Source: Pseudomonadota bacterium
Lineage (GTDB): Bacteria > Pseudomonadota > Gammaproteobacteria > Burkholderiales > Burkholderiaceae_C
Assembly (NCBI GenBank): GCA_030538085.1
Contig: JAUNUR010000027.1
Location: forward strand, 1-37,800
DNA: 37,800 bases
Direction: 5' to 3'
Shown: positions 8,879 to 16,797 of the stretch, in pieces
Layout: each line of letters starts with the position of its first letter
How positions within the stretch are numbered: position 1 is the stretch's first letter
Notes under the pieces: model-generated
Told to the model about the DNA's origin: nothing
The model's database searches: none
Seen by the model: the letters and a program-made list of their open reading frames with translations, nothing else
Program-made: the position numbers and the translations under genes

Positions 8879-11080
8879 ATGCTCAAGGCATGGCGGGGGT
8901 GGTTTTTCGTGGCCGTGCTGGCGCTGGCCGGGCCTGCGCGGGCCATCCCCGGCTTTGCAGAGGTGCGCGCCGACCACCAGCCGTCCGAGACCGTGCTGCT
9001 CGACCGCGCCGGCGAGCCACTGCACCGCCTGCGCACCGATGCCCACGTGCGCCGCGGCCCATGGGTGGCGCTGAAGGACATCTCGCCCGCCCTGCGCCAG
9101 GCGCTGGTGCTGTCTGAAGACAAGCGCTTTCATGAGCACAGCGGCGTCGACTGGCGCGCCGTCAGCAGCGCCGCCTGGGCCAACCTGTGGAACACCCGCA
9201 CGCGCGGCGCCAGCACGCTGACCATGCAGCTGGCCGGCCTGCTGGACGACGACCTGCGCCTAGGACAAGGCGGACGCACGCTGCGCCAGAAAATCGGCCA
9301 GGCGGTGATGGCCACGCGGCTGGAATCCAGTTGGCAGAAAAGCCAGATCCTCGAGGCCTATCTGAACCTGGTGCCCTTTCGTGGCGAGCTGGTGGGCATC
9401 GATGCGCTGTCGCGCACGCTGTTCGCCAAGGCACCGCACGGCCTGCAGGACACCGAAGCCGCCATTGCCGCCGCCCTGGTGCGCGCGCCCAATGCCCGCC
9501 CCGCGCTGGTGGCGCAGCGCGCCTGCGGCGTACTGAAAACCATGCGCGGCAGCGGCGTGCCCACCGACTGCGTGGCGCTCGACATGCAGACCGAGGTGAC
9601 CCTGGCGCGCCGCGCCTTCGCCGCCAGCGAAGGCCTGGCGCCGCACGTGGCGCGCCGGCTGGTCACGGCCAGCGAAGGCGGCGCGCCCGCCACCTTGCGC
9701 AGCACGCTCGACGCCGGCCTGCAGCGCCTGGCGCAGCAAGCGCTGCAGCAGCACATCCGCGAGCTGCATGGCCGCAACGTCGAGGACGGTGCCGTGGTCG
9801 TGCTCGACAACGCCAGTGGCGACGTGCTGGCCTGGGTGGGCTCCACCGGCATCCTGAGCAGCGCGGCCGATGTGGATGGCGTCACCGCGCGCCGCCAGCC
9901 CGGCAGCACGCTCAAGCCCTTTCTGTACGCCCAGGCGATTGCCGAGCGGCGCCTCACCGCCGCCTCGCTGCTGCACGATTCGCCCGCCCACCTGCAAACC
10001 GCCAGCGGCCTGTACATCCCGCAGAACTACGACCGCCAGTTCAAGGGCTGGGTGTCGGCGCGCACCGCGCTGGCGGCCTCGCTCAACGTGCCGGCGGTGC
10101 GCACGCTGGTGATGGTGTCGCCCGACGCCTTCGCGCGCCAGCTCGGAAAGCTGGGCATCACGCTCAAGGAAGGCGGCGACTACTACGGCTACAGCCTGGC
10201 GCTGGGCAGCCCCGAGGTGTCGCTGCTGGAGCTGACCAACGCTTTTCGCGCGCTAGCCAACGGCGGCCGACTGTGCCCCACGCGCTTGCAGGCCTCGGTC
10301 GGGCAAGAGGCCTGCACCCAAGCCATCGACCCCGCCGCCGCCTTCATCGCCGGCGACATCCTGAGCGACGGCAACGCCCGCGCCCGCACCTTCGGCACCG
10401 ATTCGGTGCTGTCCACGCGCTTCTGGACGGCGGTGAAAACCGGCACCAGCAAGGACATGCGCGACAACTGGGCCGTGGGCTTTTCCCAGCGCTACACCGT
10501 CGGCGTGTGGATGGGCAACGCCAGCGGCGCCGCCATGTGGGATGTCAGCGGCACCAGCGGCGCCGCGCCCGTGTGGGCCACGCTGATGCGCCATCTGCAC
10601 GCGCGCACCCCGTCGCGCCCGCCCGCGCCACCGCCTGGCGTGCTGCGCCAGGCGGTGCGCTTTGGCGACCAGCTGGAGGCGGCGCGCGACGAGTGGTTCC
10701 TGCCCGGCACCCAGCAAGCGTTGTTCGCCATGGCCTCGGAAGCCGCCGCTGGCAGCTCCACCAGCGCGGGCAACGTCAGCGTGCCGCCGCGCATCACCGC
10801 GCCACAGGATGGCACCATCCTCGCGCTCGATCCCGACATCCCGCCCGCGCGCCAGCGCCTCACCCTGCTGGCCGACGCGGGCGGCGCCGCGCCCGCCGGC
10901 CTGCGCTGGTGGATTGGCGCGCACGAAATCGGTCGCGGCACACAGACGCAATGGCTGCCCTGGCCGGGCCGCCACCTGGTGCAATTGCGCGACCCCGCGG
11001 GCCGCGTGCACGACCAGCGCCGCATCGAAGTGCGCGGCGCCGCCGCCAAGGCCGCGCACGCGGGTTCGCGCTCGAAATGA
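8879..11080 (+). CDS. pbpC: Penicillin-binding protein 1C (bifunctional transglycosylase/transpeptidase)
   Basis: A 733-residue class A peptidoglycan synthase anchored in the inner membrane and acting in the periplasm. The N-terminal signal/anchor segment is followed by a GT51 glycosyltransferase domain: EDKRFHEHSGVD with the catalytic Glu at residue 80, GASTLTMQLAG at 110-120 and RTLRQKIGQ. The transpeptidase domain shows all three motifs: STLK (Ser343, Lys346), SLN (401-403) and KTGT (520-523). The last roughly 90 residues match the PBP1C C-terminal domain. It lies 19 bp after the alpha-2-macroglobulin gene, surely co-transcribed. This pairing is conserved in many proteobacteria, where the macroglobulin is thought to trap invading proteases while PbpC repairs the wall. 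The TGA stop lies inside a repeat unit (11077-11153). Confidence 0.95.
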   Translation: MLKAWRGWFFVAVLALAGPARAIPGFAEVRADHQPSETVLLDRAGEPLHRLRTDAHVRRGPWVALKDISPALRQALVLSEDKRFHEHSGVDWRAVSSAAWANLWNTRTRGASTLTMQLAGLLDDDLRLGQGGRTLRQKIGQAVMATRLESSWQKSQILEAYLNLVPFRGELVGIDALSRTLFAKAPHGLQDTEAAIAAALVRAPNARPALVAQRACGVLKTMRGSGVPTDCVALDMQTEVTLARRAFAASEGLAPHVARRLVTASEGGAPATLRSTLDAGLQRLAQQALQQHIRELHGRNVEDGAVVVLDNASGDVLAWVGSTGILSSAADVDGVTARRQPGSTLKPFLYAQAIAERRLTAASLLHDSPAHLQTASGLYIPQNYDRQFKGWVSARTALAASLNVPAVRTLVMVSPDAFARQLGKLGITLKEGGDYYGYSLALGSPEVSLLELTNAFRALANGGRLCPTRLQASVGQEACTQAIDPAAAFIAGDILSDGNARARTFGTDSVLSTRFWTAVKTGTSKDMRDNWAVGFSQRYTVGVWMGNASGAAMWDVSGTSGAAPVWATLMRHLHARTPSRPPAPPPGVLRQAVRFGDQLEAARDEWFLPGTQQALFAMASEAAAGSSTSAGNVSVPPRITAPQDGTILALDPDIPPARQRLTLLADAGGAAPAGLRWWIGAHEIGRGTQTQWLPWPGRHLVQLRDPAGRVHDQRRIEVRGAAAKAAHAGSRSK

Positions 11081-11153
11081 CGAATGACTTCGCCGCGCTT
11101 CAATGACAAGGAAGTCATTCGTCATTCGTCATCGTTTTGAACGCGAAACGGCA
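11077..11153 (-). repeat. TGACGAATGAC-family repeat, copy 1
   Basis: This is an inverted-arm unit: ATGACGAATGACTTCGC on the left, GTCATTCGTCATTCGTCATC on the right, then CGTTTTGAACGCGAAACGGC. Read on the minus strand it matches the copy at 16081-16158 nearly base for base. It fills most of the pbpC-recJ gap, and its first TGA is the pbpC stop codon. Related copies are at 20171, 29176 and 33112. Confidence 0.85.
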
Positions 11154-11178
11154 GCAATGGACAAGCACACTCCCCACC

Positions 11179-13059
11179 ATGAAGATTGAAGTTCGAGACG
11201 TCCCTCCCCGCGCCGCCTGGGCACTGGAGCAAGCCGGCGTGCACCCCCTGCTGGCGCGCCTGTTCGCCGCGCGCGGCGTGACCAGCCACGACGAGCTGGA
11301 CGACGGCCTGGCCCGCCTGCTGCCACCCACGGGCCTCAAGGGCGCGCAAGAAGCCGCCGTGCTGCTGGCCGATGCCATCGCCGCCGGGCAGCGCATCTGC
11401 TTCGTGGCCGATTACGACTGCGATGGCGCCACCGCGTGCGCGGTCGGCATCCGCGGCCTGCGGCTGCTGGGCGCGGCCCATGTCGATTACCTGGTACCCG
11501 ACCGCGTGGTCGATGGCTACGGCCTCACGCCACCGATTGCCGAGCGCGTGGCGGCCAAGGGCGCCAACGTGCTGATCACCGTGGACAACGGCATCGCCAG
11601 CGTCGAAGGCGTGGCGCGCGCGCGCGAACTGGGGCTGAAGGTGCTGGTGACCGACCACCACCTGCCCGGCAGCGAACTGCCCACCGCCGACTGCATCGTC
11701 AACCCCAACCAGCCCGGTTGCGAGTTCGAGAGCAAGTCGATGGCCGGCGTCGGCGTGATGTTCTACGTGCTGCTGACGCTGCGGGCCGAGTTGCGGGCGC
11801 GTGGCGTGTTCGATGCACCGAGCACCGCCGGGCCGCCCCAAGGCGCGAGCGCCCCCTCGGGGGGCAGCGGAGCAAGCGAAGCTGCGGAGCGTGGGGGCAA
11901 AGTGCCTCAGCCCAAGCTGGATGCGCTGCTGCCCCTGGTCGCCCTGGGCACCGTGGCCGACGTGGTGCGGCTGGACGCCAACAACCGGCGCCTGGTGGCG
12001 CAGGGCCTGCGGCGCATTCGCGCCGGACAATTGCCAGCGGGCCTGAATGCTCTGTTTACCGTCGCTGGTCGCGCGCAACAGAAGGCCACCACTTTCGACT
12101 TCGGTTTCGCCCTCGGCCCGCGCATCAACGCCGCCGGGCGGCTGGCCGACATGACGCTGGGCATCGAGCTGCTGCTGACCGACGACGCCGCGCGCGCCGA
12201 CGAACTGGCGCGCACGCTGGACGGCATCAACCGCGAGCGGCGCGAGATCGAGGGCGGCATGCGCGAGCAGGCTTTCCTCATTGTCGAGCGCTTGCTGGTC
12301 AACCCCGAGCCGCCGCCGGGCCGCCCCAAGGCGGCGAGCGCCCCCCCGGGGGGAAGCGCACCAGGCGAAGCCGGAGAGCGTGGGGGCATATTGCTCGATC
12401 CACCATCGGCCATCGCCGTATTCGACCCCGACTTCCACGAAGGCGTGGTCGGCATCGTCGCCGCGCGGCTGAAGGACCGGCTGCACCGCCCCACCTTCGT
12501 GTTCGCCGCCAGCGGCGCGCCGGGGCGCGAGCATGAGCTGAAGGGCTCGGGCCGCTCAATCCCCGGCTTTCACCTGCGCGACGCGCTGGATCTGATCGCC
12601 AAGCGGCATCCCGGCGTTCTATCCAGGTTTGGCGGCCACGCCATGGCGGCCGGCTGCACGATGGCGAAAGAGCACTTCGACACCTTCGAGCAGGCGCTGC
12701 GGCAAGTGGCCGCCGAATGGCTGGATGCCGCCCAACTTTCGCGCCGGCTGGAAACCGATGGCCCCCTGCTGCCCGAGTACCGCCGGCCCGACATGGTGGA
12801 CACACTGCACCGCGAGGTCTGGGGCCAGGGCTTCGCGCCGCCGGTATTCAGCGAGGAGGTCGAGGTGGTGAGCCAGCGCCTGGTGGGCGAGAAACACCTG
12901 GCACTGAAGCTGCGCCACCAGGGCCAGCCCGTGGACGGCATCTGGTTCGGCCACACCGAGCCGCTGCCAGCACGCGCGCACCTGGCCTTCAGGCTGGAAG
13001 CCGATGAATGGCAGGGCGTGCGGCGGGTGCGGCTGCTGGTGGAAGGGGTGGCGGGGTAA
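11179..13059 (+). CDS. recJ: Single-stranded-DNA 5'-3' exonuclease RecJ, with two repeat-derived insertions
   Basis: A cytoplasmic DNA-repair exonuclease used in RecF-pathway recombination, mismatch repair and base excision. The 626 residues carry the DHH phosphoesterase motifs DYDCDG (78-83), VDNGIAS and DHH (159-161), then LVALGTVADVV, the DHHA1 domain (GRSIPGFHLRDAL, FGGHAMAAGC) and a C-terminal OB-like region. ATG 11179 is chosen because homologues begin close to this KIEVRDVPPRA stretch; the in-frame ATG at 11137 lies in a repeat. Two low-complexity stretches, residues about 216-241 and 379-404, read ASAPSGGSGASEAAERGG and ASAPPGGSAPGEAGERGG. They are encoded by two copies of one 73-74 bp repeat, also found outside coding sequence at 26359-26435. 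Both fall in expected surface loops, so activity is probably retained (inference). Confidence 0.95.
   Translation: MKIEVRDVPPRAAWALEQAGVHPLLARLFAARGVTSHDELDDGLARLLPPTGLKGAQEAAVLLADAIAAGQRICFVADYDCDGATACAVGIRGLRLLGAAHVDYLVPDRVVDGYGLTPPIAERVAAKGANVLITVDNGIASVEGVARARELGLKVLVTDHHLPGSELPTADCIVNPNQPGCEFESKSMAGVGVMFYVLLTLRAELRARGVFDAPSTAGPPQGASAPSGGSGASEAAERGGKVPQPKLDALLPLVALGTVADVVRLDANNRRLVAQGLRRIRAGQLPAGLNALFTVAGRAQQKATTFDFGFALGPRINAAGRLADMTLGIELLLTDDAARADELARTLDGINRERREIEGGMREQAFLIVERLLVNPEPPPGRPKAASAPPGGSAPGEAGERGGILLDPPSAIAVFDPDFHEGVVGIVAARLKDRLHRPTFVFAASGAPGREHELKGSGRSIPGFHLRDALDLIAKRHPGVLSRFGGHAMAAGCTMAKEHFDTFEQALRQVAAEWLDAAQLSRRLETDGPLLPEYRRPDMVDTLHREVWGQGFAPPVFSEEVEVVSQRLVGEKHLALKLRHQGQPVDGIWFGHTEPLPARAHLAFRLEADEWQGVRRVRLLVEGVAG
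11827..11899 (+). repeat. GCCCCCTCGGGGGGC-core repeat, copy A, inside recJ
   Basis: This 73-bp unit has the perfect core palindrome GCCCCCTCGGGGGGC, preceded by GCCGGGCCGCCCCAAGGC and ending GAGCGTGGGGGCA. It is translated in frame. It differs from copy B by one missing G near the start, so its first few codons read in another frame, which also stays open. Confidence 0.85.
12315..12388 (+). repeat. GCCCCCTCGGGGGGC-core repeat, copy B, inside recJ
   Basis: This 74-bp unit is aligned end to end with copy A (11827-11899): same opening GCCGGGCCGCCCCAAGGC, same GC palindrome (one base changed), same ending AGCGTGGGGGCA. It is translated in frame as part of recJ. Confidence 0.85.
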
Positions 13060-13079
13060 GCACGGCCCCGCACGGACGC

Positions 13080-13115
13080 TGCCCCCCAATTCAGGGGGCG
13101 CCTTGGCCGCGTTGC
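13080..13115 (-). repeat. Possible degenerate GC-core repeat after recJ
   Basis: The minus strand reads GGCGCCCCCTGAATTGGGGGGCAGCG, which keeps the GCGCCCCC...GGGGGGCAGCG frame of the core repeat with four extra central bases. The flanks diverge. It could be a related but distinct repeat, or a simple hairpin. Confidence 0.35.
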
Positions 13116-13276
13116 CCCAAAAAGCGCGGGGCGTGACGCTCGTCACGTCCGCATCGAAAGCTGGCACGGCTCCTTCTCCGCGACCAGAATCCGCCGCTTG
13201 GCAAACTGCGCGGGCGGCAGTGCGACAATACGGGGGTTTCCCCTTGTTTGCCGCGCTCGCCGCGCGTTCTTGATCC

Positions 13277-14050
13277 ATGGCCGCTTTCGACGACGAAAAA
13301 GTTCTCACCGTCCACCATTGGACCGACCGCCTGTTCAGTTTCACCACCACGCGCAGCACCAGTCTGCGCTTTTCCAACGGCCACTTCACCATGATCGGCC
13401 TGCGGGTGGATGGCAAGCCGCTGCTGCGGGCCTACTCCATCGTCAGCGCGAACTACGAAGAACACCTGGAGTTCCTCAGCATCAAGGTGCAAGACGGCCC
13501 GCTGACCAGCCGCCTGCAGCACATCCAGCCGGGCGACAGCATCATCGTCGGCCACAAACCCACCGGCACGCTGCTGATCGACTACCTGCTGCCCGGCAAG
13601 CGCCTGTACCTGTTCGGCACCGGCACCGGGCTGGCGCCTTTCATGAGCATCATCCGCGACCCCGACACCTACGAGAAGTTCGAGGAAGTGATCCTGGTGC
13701 ACGGCTGCCGCCTGGTGGCCGAACTGGCCTACCGCGACTACATCACCAACGAGTTGCCCAAGCACGAGTTCCTGGGCGAGATGATCGCCAGCCAACTCAA
13801 GTACTACCCCACCGTGACGCGCGAACCCTTCCCCACGCAAGGCCGCATTCCGGACCTGATCGAAAGCGGCCAGATGTCGCGCGACCTGGGCGTGCCCCAG
13901 CTCGACCCCAAGATCGACCGCGCCATGCTGTGCGGCAGCCCCGAAATGCTCAAATCGATCAAGCACGTGCTGGAAGCACGCGGCTTCAACGAGGGCAACA
14001 CCACCACGCCGGGCGACTTCGTGGTGGAGCGCGCGTTCGTGGAGCAGTAA
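13277..14050 (+). CDS. fpr: Ferredoxin/flavodoxin-NADP+ reductase
   Basis: A 257-residue cytoplasmic FAD enzyme passing electrons between NADPH and ferredoxin or flavodoxin. It feeds Fe-S cluster and radical enzymes and takes part in oxidative-stress responses. The FAD-binding RAYSIVSA motif is at about residues 51-58. The NADP-binding segment FGTGTGLAPFMSI is at about 114-126, and the C-terminal CGSPEML motif of the bacterial Fpr type is present. Length and the C-terminal FVVERAFVEQ are typical of the subclass I bacterial enzymes. It follows recJ by 217 bp and precedes the AGCS symporter, each apparently its own unit. A CGACAATACGGGG stretch about 50 bp upstream could hold a -10 element, but this is weak. 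Confidence 0.95.
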   Translation: MAAFDDEKVLTVHHWTDRLFSFTTTRSTSLRFSNGHFTMIGLRVDGKPLLRAYSIVSANYEEHLEFLSIKVQDGPLTSRLQHIQPGDSIIVGHKPTGTLLIDYLLPGKRLYLFGTGTGLAPFMSIIRDPDTYEKFEEVILVHGCRLVAELAYRDYITNELPKHEFLGEMIASQLKYYPTVTREPFPTQGRIPDLIESGQMSRDLGVPQLDPKIDRAMLCGSPEMLKSIKHVLEARGFNEGNTTTPGDFVVERAFVEQ

Positions 14051-14118
14051 GCGCCTGTTCAGCCCCCCGGGCGGCCCGTGGCCCCGCCGCCCACATCCGT
14101 TAACTCTGAAAGACTCTG

Positions 14119-15492
14119 ATGGAAAGTCTGAAACTCCTTTTCGACACGCTCGGAGGCTGGGTGTGGGGTCCCTACATGCTGGTGTTCCTGGTGGGCACCG
14201 GCGTGTTTCTCACGCTGCGCCTGGCGGGCCTGCAGTTCTCGCTGCTGCCCTACGCGCTCAAGCAGGCCTTCATGCCGCACAAGAAGAAGGCCGATGGCAG
14301 CGACCCTGAAGGCGACATCTCGCATTTCGGCGCGCTGATGACGGCGCTGTCGGCCACCATCGGCACCGGCAACATCGCCGGCGTCGCTACGGCCGTCGTG
14401 CTGGGCGGGCCGGGCGCGGTGTTCTGGATGTGGATGACCGCCATCTTCGGCATGGCCACCAAGTACGGTGAGGGCGTGCTGGCCGTCAAGTACCGCATCG
14501 TCAACCGCAAGGGCGAGATGTCCGGCGGCCCCATGTACTACATCGAGCGCGGCATGGGCAGCCGCTGGAAGTGGCTGGCCTATGCCTTCGCCTTCTTCGG
14601 CGCCGTGGCCTCGTTCGGCATCGGCAGCTCGGTGCAGTCCAACTCGGTGGCGCAGGCCATCGAGACCAGCTTCGGCGTGCCGGGCTGGATGACCGGCGTG
14701 GTGCTGACGGTGTTCACCGGCATCGTGATCCTCGGCGGCATCCAGAGCATCGCCAGGGCTTCGTCGATCATCGTGCCCTTCATGGCCATCGGCTACGTGC
14801 TGGGCGGCCTGGTCATCATCGCGCTGAACCTGGACAAACTCGGCCCGGCACTCAGCCTGATCTTCAGCGACGCCTTCACCGGCCAGGCGGTGGCAGGCGG
14901 CGCCCTGGGCACCGTCATCCGTTACGGCGTGGCACGCGGCGTGTTCTCCAACGAGGCGGGCATGGGCTCGGCCCCCATTGCCGCCGCCGCCGCCAGAACC
15001 GACCACCCCGTGCGCCAGGCGCTGGTGTCGATGACCGGCACCTTCCTGGACACCATCGTCGTCTGCTCCATCACCGGCATCGTGCTGGTGATGGGGCTGC
15101 TGAGCAGCGGAGAGTTCGTCAAGCCCGAGCTGACCGGCGCCGCCCTGACCACCGTCACTTTCGACAAGCTGCTGCCCGGCCCGGGTGGCTGGCTCGTGAC
15201 CTTTGGCCTGGTCTTCTTCGCCTACTCCACCATCCTGGGCTGGAGCTACTACGGCGAGAAGTGCGCCGTCTACCTGCTGGGCGACGGCTTCGTGCTGCCC
15301 TACCGCGTCATCTACACCATCACGGTGATGCTGGGCACGCTGGCCAGCCTGGACCTGGTGTGGTCGGCCGCCGACACCTTCAACGGCCTGATGGCGATAC
15401 CCAACCTGATCGCGCTGGTGGCGCTGTCGGGCGTGATCGTGAAGGAAACGCGCGAGTTCAAGGACAAGCGTCGGCGCGGCGAACTGCCCTGA
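14119..15492 (+). CDS. Alanine/glycine:cation symporter (AGCS family)
   Basis: A 457-residue inner-membrane protein of the AGCS family (AgcS, DagA, AlsT), which imports alanine or glycine with sodium. The family signature region ATIGTGNIAGVATAVVLGGP (about residues 79-98) is intact and followed by GAVFWMWMTAIFGMATKYGE. Another conserved block lies at GVARGVFSNEAGMGSAPIAAA. About eleven hydrophobic segments are visible. The start at 14119 has a GAAAGA about 8 bp upstream. It converges with coaD; a GC-rich stem at 15518-15544 separates the two. Whether alanine, glycine or glutamine is the substrate cannot be told from the sequence. Confidence 0.93.
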   Translation: MESLKLLFDTLGGWVWGPYMLVFLVGTGVFLTLRLAGLQFSLLPYALKQAFMPHKKKADGSDPEGDISHFGALMTALSATIGTGNIAGVATAVVLGGPGAVFWMWMTAIFGMATKYGEGVLAVKYRIVNRKGEMSGGPMYYIERGMGSRWKWLAYAFAFFGAVASFGIGSSVQSNSVAQAIETSFGVPGWMTGVVLTVFTGIVILGGIQSIARASSIIVPFMAIGYVLGGLVIIALNLDKLGPALSLIFSDAFTGQAVAGGALGTVIRYGVARGVFSNEAGMGSAPIAAAAARTDHPVRQALVSMTGTFLDTIVVCSITGIVLVMGLLSSGEFVKPELTGAALTTVTFDKLLPGPGGWLVTFGLVFFAYSTILGWSYYGEKCAVYLLGDGFVLPYRVIYTITVMLGTLASLDLVWSAADTFNGLMAIPNLIALVALSGVIVKETREFKDKRRRGELP

Positions 15493-15517
15493 TACGACGG
15501 CGCGACGGGCATCTCAA

Positions 15518-15544
15518 CCGGCCCGCGCTGGCACCGTGGGCCGG
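15518..15544. terminator. GC-rich hairpin between convergent genes
   Basis: CCGGCCC (15518-15524) pairs perfectly with GGGCCGG (15538-15544) across a 13-base loop. It lies between two convergent stop codons, where a bidirectional terminator is expected, but there is no T-run on either side. Confidence 0.45.
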
Positions 15545-15545
15545 C

Positions 15546-16046
15546 TCAGGGCTTGCTGCCGGCCTCTTTCTTTTGCATCAGCCGCGTCCATACGTGGGGC
15601 GACACGAACTGCGCCACGTCGCCGCCCAGCAAGGCGATTTCGCGCACGTAGGTGCTGCTGACGAACTGGTACTGCCCGCTGGGCGTGAGGAACACGGTTT
15701 CCACCTCGGGCGCCAGCTTGGCGTTCATGCCGGCCAGTTGAAATTCGTAGTCGAAGTCGGTCACCGCGCGCAGACCGCGCACCATGGCCTTGCCGCCCTT
15801 GTCGCGCACGAAGTGGCTCACCAGGCCATCGAAAGGCTCAGCCCGCACGTCGGGCCACTGGGCCACCGACTCCTTCACCATCGTCAGCCGCTCGTCGAAG
15901 CCGAACAACGTCTTCTTGTGGTGCGCGATGGCGACCGCCACGATGATCTCGTCGAACAGCTCGCGCGCCCGGCGGATGATGTCCTCATGGCCCAGGGTGA
16001 TGGGATCGAAGGTGCCGGGATAGACGGCGATGGTGTAACGACTCAT
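15546..16046 (-). CDS. coaD: Pantetheine-phosphate adenylyltransferase
   Basis: The penultimate step of coenzyme A synthesis: it transfers AMP from ATP to 4'-phosphopantetheine, giving dephospho-CoA. The 166 residues match the family length of about 160-170. The nucleotidyltransferase signature YPGTFDPITLGHEDII (from residue 9, with the TLGH catalytic histidine) and the C-terminal SSTYVREIA motif are both present, as is RGLRAVTDFDYEFQLAGMN, the hexamer/substrate region. It is the last gene of the minus-strand block after the M16 pair and rsmD. A 95-bp gap to rsmD is filled by a repeat unit, so coaD might be separately expressed. The C-terminal KKEAGSKP tail is unremarkable. Confidence 0.97.
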   Translation of the reverse strand: MSRYTIAVYPGTFDPITLGHEDIIRRARELFDEIIVAVAIAHHKKTLFGFDERLTMVKESVAQWPDVRAEPFDGLVSHFVRDKGGKAMVRGLRAVTDFDYEFQLAGMNAKLAPEVETVFLTPSGQYQFVSSTYVREIALLGGDVAQFVSPHVWTRLMQKKEAGSKP

Positions 16047-16080
16047 GAGCGGTGTCTCGCGGAAAGTTGTTCAGGCCTTG

Positions 16081-16158
16081 GATGCCGTTTCGCGTTCAAA
16101 ACGATGACGGATGAACCATTTGTCATCGAAGCGCGGCGAAGTCATTCGTCATCTTGAA
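16081..16158 (+). repeat. TGACGAATGAC-family repeat, copy 2
   Basis: The unit reads GATGCCGTTTCGCGTTCAAA, then ACGATGACGGATGAACC, then TTTGTCATCGAAGCGCGGCG and AAGTCATTCGTCATCTTGAA. It is the reverse complement of copy 1 with few changes. It overlaps the end of rsmD and supplies that gene's last codons and TGA stop. Confidence 0.85.
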
Positions 16159-16771
16159 GTTGGCGCGATGATGCCGACAGTGTAAGCAGATGCGCGTGCA
16201 CGGCGCCGGCCTTGAGGTGGCGGTGCACGGTCAGTCCCGCCTCGGCCAGTGCCGCGTCGTCCCAGGCGGCAGGCGCCTCGAGGTAGACGAAGCCATCGGC
16301 CCGCGCGGCGCGGGCGGCGGCGGCCAAGGCGGGGCCGAACAGCGCCAGCGCGTCGAACGGCGGATCGATCAGCACCAGGTCCACGCTGGCCGGAGGCAGC
16401 GCGTTCAGCGCCGCCACGCCGTCGCCACGCTGCACGCGCACGGCGGCGGCCTCCAGCCTGTCCTTCAATCCGCGCAGCGCGTGGATCAGCGCTGCATCCT
16501 GCTCCACCATCAGCACCTCGGCAGCGCCGCGCGAGGCGGCTTCAAGGCCCAGCGCGCCCGTGCCGGCAAAGGCATCGACCACCCGCCAGCCACTCAAGTC
16601 CTGCCCGAGCCAATTGAACAGCGTCTCGCGCACGCGGTCGGGCGTGGGGCGCAGGCCTGGCCTATCAGCCACCGGCAGGCGCGTGCGGCGCCATTGGCCG
16701 CCGATGATCCGCACCTCGCGCGGCGCGGCCGCCATGCGGCGGCTGGCAGACGACGCGGCGGGGCGAGGCAT
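16142..16771 (-). CDS. rsmD: 16S rRNA (guanine966-N2)-methyltransferase
   Basis: Methylates G966 of 16S rRNA in the assembled 30S subunit, using S-adenosylmethionine. The 209 residues show the RsmD start RIIGGQWRRTRLPV and the conserved RPTPDRVRETLFNWL. The SAM-binding motif I follows as VVDAFAGTGALGLEAASRG, then the catalytic IDPPFDA (the N-methyltransferase (D/N)PP(F/Y) motif). A shorter start at 16735 (MAAAPREV) is possible. The final residues DDE and the stop come from the repeat copy at 16081-16158, so the original C-terminus has been altered. It lies 26 bp after the upstream M16 gene and is probably co-transcribed with it. Confidence 0.95.
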   Translation of the reverse strand: MPRPAASSASRRMAAAPREVRIIGGQWRRTRLPVADRPGLRPTPDRVRETLFNWLGQDLSGWRVVDAFAGTGALGLEAASRGAAEVLMVEQDAALIHALRGLKDRLEAAAVRVQRGDGVAALNALPPASVDLVLIDPPFDALALFGPALAAAARAARADGFVYLEAPAAWDDAALAEAGLTVHRHLKAGAVHAHLLTLSASSRQLQDDE

Positions 16772-16797
16772 GGCGCGGCGGCCCGATCGCGCGGCGC

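Noticed and set aside
6157-9123. A 988-codon open frame on the minus strand opposite the alpha-2-macroglobulin gene
   Set aside because: It mirrors a strongly supported gene in a GC-rich genome, is low in complexity (Gly/Gln/Arg/His-rich) and resembles no protein family. Similar antisense frames opposite recJ, selD and the GTPase gene were dropped for the same reason.
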